Shown piece after piece: positions 47,138-56,500 of a stretch of DNA of 57,181 nucleotides; within the stretch, counting starts at the first letter, position 1, and each line of letters begins with the position of its first letter. The position numbers and the translations under genes are program-made. Source of the DNA: a virus; IMG/VR virus record IMGVR_UViG_3300015360_000051, positions 1-57,181 of that record. The stretch is one strand, 5' to 3'. Under the pieces are notes generated by a model that saw only the letters and a list, made by a program, of their open reading frames with translations, did no database searches and had not been told where the DNA came from.

Positions 47138-47605
47138 TCACCCGTCTCTGCTGACCCATGTATTGCCGCAAGTCTGAGAATGACCCCCAAACCCCTGAGC
47201 GTTTCCGATGGTCCATTCGTTTTCGGATATCTTGGTAGTGCCAGAAACTCTAGAGCTGTTAAAAATCTGAGCGTTCCCGTAAACCCGAGCACTGCCGCAG
47301 ACCCTAGCCTCACCATACACCCAGGCGTTGCCGTAAATCGCTGAAGACCCAAAAATTAAAGTATCCCCATAAATCTGTGCACTACCAAAAATCTGAGCAT
47401 TCTCGGAGACCCAGGCGTTGCCAAAAATCTGAGCACGCTCGTAGACCCAGACGTTTTGGCAGACCCTGGCGTTGCCAAAAATCTGAGAATGAGGCCCTAC
47501 CCAGACAGAGTCTGAAACGAAAGCGGTATCGGCCACCCAACCTTTGCCGTTAGGATGCTGGTGAATAGATACTGGCCCATTGCCATCTTGGAAGTCTTTT
47601 TTCAT
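47138..47605 (-). CDS. Hexapeptide-repeat beta-helix protein, reverse strand
   Basis: 155 residues made of many short repeats such as AWVYGEARVCGSARVYGNA and AQIFGNAWVSENAQIFGSA. This is the signature of a left-handed beta-helix, seen in acyltransferase scaffolds and in small phage proteins of unknown role. No catalytic His is obvious. It starts eight bases after the neighbouring reverse gene's stop, so the two share a transcript. The repeat type differs from the MORN-2-like family beside it. Confidence 0.75.
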   Translation of the reverse strand: MKKDFQDGNGPVSIHQHPNGKGWVADTAFVSDSVWVGPHSQIFGNARVCQNVWVYERAQIFGNAWVSENAQIFGSAQIYGDTLIFGSSAIYGNAWVYGEARVCGSARVYGNAQIFNSSRVSGTTKISENEWTIGNAQGFGGHSQTCGNTWVSRDG

Positions 47606-47613
47606 TTTTTTGA

Positions 47614-47835
47614 TTACTCGTCTTGCTGTAATGAGTGTGTAACGATTTTGAGGGCGATTAAATCCCGCAAGATGCCGTGCTTTACGGCTAGCCGCGTTAT
47701 ACGGCCGAGGTCGCCGTGCCTGATGAGGCTAAACCTCCCGCGCTGGAATGCTCTTGCGCCCTTGGGCGACTGGTATTCTGGCGGTAACTCCAGGCTAATG
47801 ATGATAGGTTCTTTAGGCGTCTTCTTCTTTGGCAT
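47614..47835 (-). CDS. Small basic protein, reverse strand
   Basis: 73 residues starting MPKKKTPKEPIIISLELPPEY, rich in Lys/Arg, with a C-terminal helix (ITRLAVKHGILRDLIALKIV). It could bind nucleic acid, but no motif is recognised. ATG 47835 is eight bases from the -10 box of a good promoter. It is the first gene of the reverse block. Confidence 0.65.
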   Translation of the reverse strand: MPKKKTPKEPIIISLELPPEYQSPKGARAFQRGRFSLIRHGDLGRITRLAVKHGILRDLIALKIVTHSLQQDE

Positions 47836-47843
47836 CTAGACCA

Positions 47844-47873
47844 AGATTACCAATGAGTTCGCTTGTTTGTCAA
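47844..47873 (-). promoter_or_regulatory. Sigma70-like promoter, leaderless type
   Basis: Reverse strand TTGACA (47873-47868), 18-base spacer, TAATCT (47849-47844), then eight bases to ATG 47835. It drives the reverse block leftwards. Confidence 0.65.
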
Positions 47874-47914
47874 AGGAATAAGTGCGTCATTTTGCAGGGA
47901 CAACCTTTAAAAAA

Positions 47915-47957
47915 AGAACAAACTTTGTTCTCCAAGTCTGAAAACGTGTGGTAGAAT
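47915..47957 (+). promoter_or_regulatory. Palindrome and possible promoter for the forward block
   Basis: Perfect palindrome AGAACAAA-C-TTTGTTCT (47915-47931) overlaps the expected -35 region of a TAGAAT box (47952-47957). The -35 hexamer itself is poor (TCTCCA at 17-base spacing), so activation or repression through the palindrome is possible. A related block (CGTGTGG[TC]AGAAT...TAACTAAATG) is partly duplicated at 47975-48000. Confidence 0.4.
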
Positions 47958-47966
47958 TGTAACTAA

Positions 47967-48071
47967 ATGAAAGGACGTGTGGCAGAATCGTTACTAAATG
48001 GAGAAGGATTAGAACTCCGTATGAATAAATTCAGTAGCTTGAGCTACGGGAGGATGTCGGAGTGCCTGTAG
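47967..48071 (+). CDS. Possible 34-residue peptide
   Basis: ATG 47967 to TAG 48069-48071 encodes MKGRVAESLLNGEGLELRMN and 14 more residues. The start lies nine bases after a TAGAAT box, like the leaderless genes nearby. The stop overlaps a GTG that opens the next short frame. No family is recognised. It may be a leader peptide or coincidental, since the same bases can fold into an RNA structure. Confidence 0.35.
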   Translation: MKGRVAESLLNGEGLELRMNKFSSLSYGRMSECL

Positions 48072-48139
48072 TGAAAACGTTACTAGTAGGGGTCCTTGGT
48101 CCGAAAAGCCACACGAGGAAAACAGAAATTGAACCGTAA
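48071..48139 (+). CDS. Possible 22-residue peptide
   Basis: GTG 48071 (in TAGTG overlap) to TAA 48139 encodes MKTLLVGVLGPKSHTRKTEI plus EP. It overlaps the TTG start of the following gene. The chain of overlaps from 47967 to 49254 supports real translation, but the frame is very short. Confidence 0.3.
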   Translation: MKTLLVGVLGPKSHTRKTEIEP

Positions 48140-48716
48140 AAATTTAGCATTTGTGTGCAGTGCCCTCCGGGGGGCCAATCTCGAAGAGAATCAAAAATTG
48201 GCCAGGCTCTACTGTCTGTATGCCACCGAGCAGGGAGCTGTCCCGTTTGCCCCTCACCTGTTTTTTACCCAATTCCTGGAAGACACAAACGAGGAGCAGC
48301 GGAGGCTAGGAATCGAATGCGGCAAGGCCATCCTATCTCAGGCGTGTGCGGAGGTTTGGGTGTTTGTGGTGAATTCCTACATTTCGGCTGGCATGTCCGA
48401 AGAGATTGATTTTGCGTACAAAATCGGGAAACCCGTCAAGTGGTTCGTGGCGGGGTGGGACGCCATCTCCGACAACGTGGTGATTACCCGCCTAAACCAC
48501 CTGCCAGATGACGCTATGCCATCTCAGGCCGACCTCCAGACCGATAGCAGTGTTGTAGACGTGTTCAGGAAAATTGCAGACCGGTTGAATTCTGGTGAAT
48601 TCTACGAGGACTGCCTGGACGACCTAGACGGAGTACTAGATACGGCCCTGTCAGAACGCGACAGAGAAATAGAATGTGATTGGCAGCTTGACATGGACAA
48701 CAGGAGAAACCCATGA
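48129..48716 (+). CDS. Nucleoside deoxyribosyltransferase-like/DUF4406-type protein
   Basis: 195 residues from TTG 48129 (MNRKNLAFVCSALRG); a longer start upstream lacks family-like sequence. FVCSALRGANLEENQKLARLYC, then PFAPHLFFTQFLEDTNEEQRRLG, then EVWVFVV and SAGMSEEIDFA follow the order of small Rossmann-like proteins related to nucleoside 2-deoxyribosyltransferases. The active-site Glu would be in the SAGMSEEI segment. It may act in nucleotide salvage or signalling. It overlaps the next gene (ATGA). Confidence 0.65.
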   Translation: MNRKNLAFVCSALRGANLEENQKLARLYCLYATEQGAVPFAPHLFFTQFLEDTNEEQRRLGIECGKAILSQACAEVWVFVVNSYISAGMSEEIDFAYKIGKPVKWFVAGWDAISDNVVITRLNHLPDDAMPSQADLQTDSSVVDVFRKIADRLNSGEFYEDCLDDLDGVLDTALSERDREIECDWQLDMDNRRNP

Positions 48717-49048
48717 AAGACTTTTACGAAGTATTCCAAACAAAAATCAAAACGGAGTACGAGGAAGGGACTCTAGGAGCCGCCGCATTCCACGAGGCGT
48801 CCTTGGACTGCATCTCTAGGTTTATGGAGTCCGGCCATGAACAGGCCGCCCTTAGGGCAATAGCTAGTCTTGACGAGACATACCTAAATAGCGAGAGTTT
48901 TTTGAAGCTGTGCGCGAAAGACAAAAACATAGCGGCAACCTTATCTAAGGCTGCTTCCTGGTTCGAACAAGCCAAAGATTTTTTGGTGGAAGAAGAAGAG
49001 GAAGACCGCGTCGTTACCCAACCTAACGACAGAAAGATGTATTCGTGA
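48713..49048 (+). CDS. Small helical protein, unknown
   Basis: 111 residues, ATG overlapping the previous stop. It is predominantly helical with Ala-rich stretches and an acidic patch (VEEEEEDRVV) near the end. No known family. Its TGA overlaps the next GTG start. Confidence 0.58.
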   Translation: MKDFYEVFQTKIKTEYEEGTLGAAAFHEASLDCISRFMESGHEQAALRAIASLDETYLNSESFLKLCAKDKNIAATLSKAASWFEQAKDFLVEEEEEDRVVTQPNDRKMYS

Positions 49049-49254
49049 GAGTTAAGATTTTGCGGACAATAGCAAAAATCATGCTAGCTATCTGTACAAT
49101 TGGGTTCGCGTTTAATTTGCTCCTCCTAGCGAATCTGCACGAAGTCATCCCCGAGCTGTCTATTCTATGGCTCCTGCTGATGGGGGTATTTTGCTTTGGT
49201 ATCTATGCCAATCTAGAGTACCTCAAGGATACAAAATTCCTCTCGGGGAAGTAG
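49045..49254 (+). CDS. Small two-pass membrane protein
   Basis: 69 residues from GTG 49045 (GTGA overlap). Two hydrophobic segments (about residues 10-28 and 38-56: IMLAICTIGFAFNLLLLA and ILWLLLMGVFCFGIYA) with a short loop between them suggest a hairpin in the membrane. Holin-like in size and topology, but no lysis genes adjoin it to support that. Function is unknown. Confidence 0.58.
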   Translation: MRVKILRTIAKIMLAICTIGFAFNLLLLANLHEVIPELSILWLLLMGVFCFGIYANLEYLKDTKFLSGK

Positions 49255-49282
49255 CAATCTTTTCCCTGAGGTTAATCTAGAG

Positions 49283-49696
49283 ATGCTCCTTTCCGCTCGA
49301 CTATTAGACGATGTTTGCGAAGTAAATGCTTACAAATACGTACCCGAAATCGAAGTCACCGCTAGAGACTCTTTCGATATATATCTCCAGTTAATTGACA
49401 AGTCTCAGAACGTGGCCAGATTGGGGTTCAATCCTTCGGGGTTGCGCCACATGCCTCTGGCTGGGGCTACGCTGACAGCCACGGTCGTCAACGTGAATCC
49501 GGCAGTGGCGTTTTCCCGTGTCGCTACCCAGCCTTTCCCCCGAGATACGTCGATTTGGCGATTGTCTTTTTTGACCACCGACCCCATATCGGCAGGGACT
49601 GTTACTCTGTCTTTTGCTCTGACTGAGGGGGCCGTGGTCCGTCGGTTCACCTTACTCGCAGCCCTGAGGGTGAGTGGCTCTCTGGAGGCCTGCTAA
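49283..49696 (+). CDS. Putative head/neck protein
   Basis: 137 residues, ATG 49283 with GAGG upstream. It is beta-rich and hydrophobic (ATLTATVVNVNPAVAFSRVA, GTVTLSFALTEGAVVRRFTLL) with no signal peptide. It is coupled (TAATG) to the next gene, which looks like a connector or other virion protein. The structural role is inferred. Confidence 0.5.
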   Translation: MLLSARLLDDVCEVNAYKYVPEIEVTARDSFDIYLQLIDKSQNVARLGFNPSGLRHMPLAGATLTATVVNVNPAVAFSRVATQPFPRDTSIWRLSFLTTDPISAGTVTLSFALTEGAVVRRFTLLAALRVSGSLEAC

Positions 49697-50541
49697 TGCC
49701 TTCTGACTACGCAAAAAGCAAGGAAGGGCTAGGAGGTCAGTTACTAGACGGGGTCATTGAGACGACCTGGCAGGACTCTGGGCCGTTGGTTACCGCCGCC
49801 GAAGTCAAGCGGATGCACCTGTTCGGCATCCCATTGGTGTCCGCAATTGTTGACCCCTATACTGGGATGCCGGAGTTCATTGGTCCGGAGACCCTTTCTG
49901 AGTATATAGTCGAGGCTGTCTCAATCGTAGAGACGGAAACCGGGTTGGAAATTTTCCCCCGGCAACGAGACGAGCGGCACCCATATGACCAAAAAGCCCA
50001 AGAATCGTTTGGCTATACGGTTTTACGCCACCGCCCTGTACAGTCTATTGAAAAGCTAGCTGTTACCTCTACGGACGGTGTCGACGTGTGGCAAGTACCC
50101 ACAGCCTGGATTGATACAGGCTACCTCCATCAGGGGCAAATCAATCTGATCCCGTTCGCGATTGCTGGGCAAGGAGGCTCTACAGTGCCTGTTACTGGCC
50201 CGGTCGGGATGGGGCTACTCCCGTCACTGTTTCGATTCCACTGGGTCCCAGGGATTTGGACGGTTACGTACACTACCGGCTTCAAAAATGGCTGTATCCC
50301 AAAAATCGTAAACCACCTGATTGGGGTAGTTGCGTCGATGGAAATTCTCTCGATGTTGGCAACCACCTACTCGAAGAGCCAGTCTTCCTCTCTATCAATT
50401 GACGGCATGTCTCAGTCGGTTTCTACACCGGGGCCTCAACTGTTCGACACTCGGCTAATGGTCCTAGGGGAGAAGCGGAAGTGGCTGGTCAATAAACTCA
50501 AACGACTATTTGGACTAGGATTCTGGTCCGACAACGTGTAA
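49696..50541 (+). CDS. Putative head-tail connector or neck protein
   Basis: 281 residues, ATG overlapping the previous stop. Features such as YIVEAVSIVETETGLEIFPR, SFGYTVLRHRPVQSIEKLAV and WTVTYTTGFKNG.IPKIVNHLIGVVASMEIL recall head-tail connector-type proteins, in which a helical hairpin flanks beta segments. The family assignment is tentative. It lies immediately upstream of the giant multidomain gene. Confidence 0.5.
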   Translation: MPSDYAKSKEGLGGQLLDGVIETTWQDSGPLVTAAEVKRMHLFGIPLVSAIVDPYTGMPEFIGPETLSEYIVEAVSIVETETGLEIFPRQRDERHPYDQKAQESFGYTVLRHRPVQSIEKLAVTSTDGVDVWQVPTAWIDTGYLHQGQINLIPFAIAGQGGSTVPVTGPVGMGLLPSLFRFHWVPGIWTVTYTTGFKNGCIPKIVNHLIGVVASMEILSMLATTYSKSQSSSLSIDGMSQSVSTPGPQLFDTRLMVLGEKRKWLVNKLKRLFGLGFWSDNV

Positions 50542-50543
50542 CA

Positions 50544-53500
50544 ATGGCAACACCTGAGGGCGAAGCTACACATTCTGCTGAGGTTGCCCTAATCCAGGTA
50601 ACCAACGCACAGGGGCATCTGCTCCTGGGCAAACGTAACGATACCGGTAAATGGACGTTGCCTGGTGGTCACCTAGAGCACGGAGAAAGTCCAGAGAGAG
50701 GGGCTATTAGGGAGCTGTTCGAGGAGACCGGGTTGAAGCCTGAGTCTCTAACCTATGCCAGGAAGTTCAGCCCGCACGATGGGTTAACTATTCACTGTTT
50801 CACAGCTCTCTGTCTCGGAGACCCTCATGGGGACAATGACCCAGACAACGAATGCGACAAATGGGAATGGGTGGACGTTAGTGACGGCATTCCTGAGGAT
50901 ATGTGGGAGAACCTAGCGGGGCCCAAAAATGGAAATGTGGTTAAGCAGGTGTTCGACCAGAGTTTGACCAAAATGGACATTAAAGAGGTACACGATTACA
51001 ATTCGTCAATAGACGACCACGTTCCTCCGCCAACTTCCACTAATTTTCCCAGGCCTGTAAAGGATAATCCCCATCAGCATCAAATTCCTGCCAAACCTAT
51101 GGCTAAGGTCGTCCACAAGACTTCGCTAGCACAACTGAATTTATACGACCGGGAATTTCAGGGATATATCCCCGCTCCCAGCCTTGCTATCGTCCATCAG
51201 GACAAGGATTTTGACTCGTTCGGTGACGTGACCCTCATCGCTCATCCTAGGATGGTCGACCCTAGGGTAACGAACACCCATGTCTATTCGGGGGACTCCT
51301 ACTCTCCACGGAGCGGCAAGCCGATATGGCGCTCTGGACTCGAAGCTAATAATAGCTTTGCGTCAGAGGTTCACAACGACCCGACTGCTAGCGATACAGA
51401 CCGAGGAACTAGTAGATATTCAAAAGAATCGTTCGCGAGAGAGTTTGGGGAGTATTTTAATTCTCACCATTCGGTCTCCGTCTTCCACCAAGGACTATTA
51501 GCTGTCCCTGGTTCCTCCAGCGGCGATGTACCAAGAATGGTGGTCGATAGGTTCTATGCCGAACACCCCCTCGTGGGTTTTGGAGAGAGAGGACTAAATC
51601 ACCAATACTTATTTGATAACTGGCTCTCTCAGAAAATGAAGGCTAGCGGATGGCAGCGAAAATTTTCATCCTCGTCGAGTGACGGAGCCGTTGAAGACTC
51701 TGACCCCGAGACAATCCTACGCAGAATGAATAGACGCCCCACGTTCGGCGGAGAAAGTCACCTAACCCACGCCTCCGCCCGCAAGAACCCAACAATGCAA
51801 GGCATCTTGTTGGAGACAAAGAAGTTTCGCTCCTTGAACGAGATAAAGGCACATACCGGTCAATTAATTGGGCATTCCGGTATTGAGGATAATGAAGAAA
51901 AAATAAACGAACAAACACAAACTCTGAGAGATTCTCTAACTGCTGACGCCTCCAAAAGGGGCAGCACTGTCACTGACGAAGACATTGACCATGTCGTCAG
52001 AGGGGTCCACTCAGGCAAATATCGTACCGCCAAAAAAGCAGTTCAGGCGATTCTGGGAGGGGATGTAGAATCAAAATTCCCAGAAGTCAGCGGCCGAATT
52101 GAAGAGATTATCAAGCTCTCTACTAAGAGAGGTCAAGAATATTTTGAGGCCAAGCCCAGGCGCTTGGTTCATTTGTCCGAGTTTCACACCGCCGTTGTCC
52201 CTCCGACCATATTTCCGGAACAGCTCGCGACCCTCAAAAGGTACGGGCTCAATGTCGTCAAACAGGACGCAAACCCCAGCCAGGTAACCAATATAGCAAG
52301 AGACCACAACTTGCTGCTGTCAGAGCATAGCATAGACGAACTCCAGTTCGCCGAACTTCAAAAATCTGATGACATGGATATTGAGTGGCTAGCGAAAGCA
52401 ATGACCACGGAAGACGAAGTGTCGACCTTGCTCCAGCACCACGACCCGATGGAACGCAGGCTCGCGCTGCGGCTCAATACGGCCACCCCTTCCCACATCC
52501 GCCAAGGGGCCTTCGACGCCGATGAAGAAGTCTGGAAGGAGGCACTCGCCCATCCAGACTCCGCAATCGCTAAGAGGGCTGTGCTTGCCTGTACCTCGAA
52601 CGACAAAGGGGAGGACCTGTGGCCCCAACAGCAGCACTTACTAGCAGATGACAACCTGCCAGCCGAGGCCCTGGATACCCTATACTCGACCATCCTACAT
52701 GATAACGACATCGGAGATAGTTCGAGGAAGGCGCGACTAAATGAGATAGCGGGTCACCCAAACTTCGATTTCCCTACAGAGAACCCCGACCAGTCCCTCG
52801 CAAAGCATTGGGGGCACGACCTGATTGAAGGTGCGCATAATATTCACCCTCCTACGGATTCTCTCGCCCCTAATCAGGCTCATAACATTGACCGTCATGC
52901 AGCCTACAAAAACGATTTCGATTCCCACCAACATCTAGTACCGGTCAAAAATGACAAGTTAGCACAGCTAGGCGAAAACAAAAAAGTCATTCACAAGACG
53001 AAGGTTTCGAAATATATGGTCAAGCCGTGGACTGCTGGAGAGAGCATCTCCCAACAGGTATTCCACGCCGCCGGAATGGGACACATCCATCAAAAAAGTT
53101 TCACCACCGAATACGTGGACAAAAAAACGGGTAAGGGTACCCAGGCCACGGTCATCAAGATAGAGCCTTTTCACTCAACAATCGCCAGCCTGAATGGGTG
53201 GGGCGGAACTGGACGAGTTAAACACCCCCTCCCAGACGAGCCGAGGCACGACCCGGATGATTTCATTAAAGGAAACATCTTAGACGCCGCTCTAGGACAG
53301 AATGACCGACATTTAAACAATATCATGATAGATGATATCTCGGGGAAGCCTCTATATATAGATAGCGACGCGTGCGGGAAGTCCATCTATGGGAATTGGG
53401 GGGAATTTAAGGACTCAGTAGAGTTTTCTAATTTTCTCAGCCACAGTAGAAGCCATCTCGACGGACACCTAGCAAAACAATTACTGGGAGACAGAAGCGA

Positions 53501-56500
53501 GGAAGCGTTTCGCCGAAAGGTCCACAGACTGGTACAAACGTGGTGGCCTACAGTGTCAGAGCCAATTAAAGCGAAGTTGGGCGAACTAGGCGACCGAGGC
53601 CGCAGTTCTGTCCTAGAGAATATCCACAACAACGTAAGCCAACTTGACAGACTTGTCCGTGGAAAAAGCGAAGACGGCTCAGAATCTGTTAACGACGAAA
53701 ACGGCGCCCGAAAGGAATGGCGCAACGTCGAAGGTCTCATTCATCGTGATGGTGACTTGCCTGCTATTATTCGCCAAAATGGCGAGAATGCCTATTACAA
53801 AAACGGTAAACGCCACCGTGACGGTGACCTTCCTGCTATCTTGGGCGGCCCTGACGGAGGGGTAACGTATTACAAAAACGGCTTCCGCCATCGTGACGGC
53901 GACCAGCCAGCCCACAAAGACAAAGATGCGGAAGCGCATTACCGAGATGGCAAGCTCCATCGTGACGGAGGCCTGCCTGCCGTTGTGCACGCCAACGGGC
54001 GCAAGGAGTGGTACGAAGGCGGGCTTCATCACCGTGACGGAGACCTGCCCGCTATCGAATACGAAGACGGAGGTAAGGAATACCTATATCGTGGAGTGAG
54101 AGGCCGCAACGGCGAGGACAAGCCATCCATTATCCGTAATGGAACTGAAACCTACTATATGGATGACCTTATTCATCGCATGAATGACTTGCCCTCCGTA
54201 ATAGGCCCTGGGCGGGAGGAATATTTTCGACTTGGTCGTCCCCACCGTGACGGCGGCCTGCCTGCCGTCGTCGTGGACAAACCAGGAGGGGTCAAAGAAC
54301 ATCATTATTTTCTGAATGGAGTCCCGTACCGCCCGCTCGGACTACCCACCTATGATGACGGAGCAGGATATCAGGAGTGGCGGAGTGCGGACGGGCTTCT
54401 CCACCGTCTCGATGGCCCCGCTGTAATCAAGGGCGCCGTTGGAGAACCTTACGAGGAGCATTATTACAAGGATGGCAAGCTCCATCGTGAGGATGGCCCC
54501 GCTATATTCAGACGCGACGGGGGTCACGAATTCTACGAGAAAGGCGTCCAGGTATTTCAAACTGCGGATGGATACAGAACTCTCAGTAGTGGGCTAGGAG
54601 GCATCAAGCTGAAAGAGCTACGAAACAAATCCGGGGACCTCCACAGCAAAAACGACCTTCCGGCCTATATTAAGATAAGGGAGGGCGAGAGAGGGAAGGA
54701 AAGAGTTATTAGAAAAGAGTGGCACAAAGAAGGGAAGGTCCATCGTGATGGAGACCTGCCCGCCATCGAGTTGTCAGACGGAACCAAGTTTTGGTACAAA
54801 GACGGCCTCCCCCATCGTGACGGTGGATTGCCTGCCATCGAGAGACTGGACGGCAGTAAAGAATGGCACGTAAACGGTAAGCGCCATCGTGATAACGACT
54901 TGCCCGCCATCGAACAGGCAGACGGGAGCAAGGAATGGTTTGTAAATGGTAAGCGCCATCGTGACGGTGATTTGCCTGCCGTTGAATGGCAGGACGGGCA
55001 TAAGGCGTGGTATGAAAACGGTCAGCCCCACCGTGACGGCGGCCTGCCTGCGGTCGAGTGGGCAGACGGGCATAAGGAATGGAAGGTAAACGGTTATCTC
55101 CATCGTGACGGAGACCTGCCTGCCATCGAACGGCCAGACGGGGCCAGGCAGTGGTACGTACGCGGGAAACGCCATCGTGACAACGACTTGCCCGCAATCG
55201 AATGGCCAGACGGAACCAGGTCGTGGTGGGTGGACGGCCAGCATTACCGTGACGGAGGACTACCCACTATTGAACGCGCAGGAATACCAGGAGTTAAAAA
55301 AGCCCTCGAAAGCGGCTGGGCGGATAACCTCCACAGCAAACCAGACCAGATGCCCACCGTTTTTAGGGCTAATGATGCTGTAAAAAAATACAAACAATTT
55401 GAAGGAACCCACAAGACGTTTGAGACTCACGAACCCGTACAGCCGTCTAAAGCTCTTTTCCAGAAGCATGTCCAAGACTCTCCGCATCTAATACCAACCC
55501 CTCCCCCTACATCCAATATGGGAGGGGTTGAGAATAAACACGTTCACGAATTCGAGGACGATTCAGGGGCATACCATAGATTCCTAATTAAAGGGTACCA
55601 CAGCAACTACGCCATGCACAGCGGGTTTGGGGAGCTAATGTCACAGGACGCCTACCACGCCGGAAACATTGGACACCTGCATCAAAAATCCTTCGCCACC
55701 ACTGACGACCAAGGCAATCCGGCATTGGTAATTCATATGGACCATAGCAGGAATGTAGGGGTGGATGATTGGCCCGAACATGCGGAAGACTATCATAAAA
55801 TCGCAATGATGGACTTTTTGTTGCAAAATGGTGACAGACATGGTGATAATATAATGTCTCCCCCTCTGGCGATAGACAATGCTGCGTCGAGTTACATGGA
55901 CTTTTACGGGGGGAACGTACCTCCTACCCAAGAAGAACTGTGGAAGGATTCAGACGCCCTAGAAAGGATTCCAAACAACCTAGGGACCAAACACTCTCCT
56001 GGAATTAAGGAGTGGTGGAATCAAAATAAGGTAGCCATTAAGGATTCAGTTCATAGGAATTTCCGAAAAGTGCTCCCCGACGACGATGGAGACGTAAATC
56101 ATGCGCACAGTCGGTTAGATGCCCGATTTGATGACCTGGACAGTTCGGTTAACTTTAAGTTCGGTCAACACACCCGCGTTTCCGAAGGAGTCACAAACAG
56201 CCTAAACGAGCACGGCCTCGCGCACAGTTTTGACGACCAGCCCGCCCTGATAATGAGGGGCGGCGGTCTCAAAATCTGGATGAAAAATGGGGTCAAACAT
56301 CGTGACGGTGGCTTGCCTGCATATGTTGAGGACGACGGATACGAAATCCACTACAAAGACGGCAAAGTCCATCGTGACGGAGGCCTGCCCGCCATCGAAT
56401 ACGCAGACGGTGGTAAGGAGTGGCACGTAAACGGAAAAATCCACCGCGATAACGGACTGCCCGCCGTCGAACGGGCGGACGGGACCAAGGAGTGGTGGGA

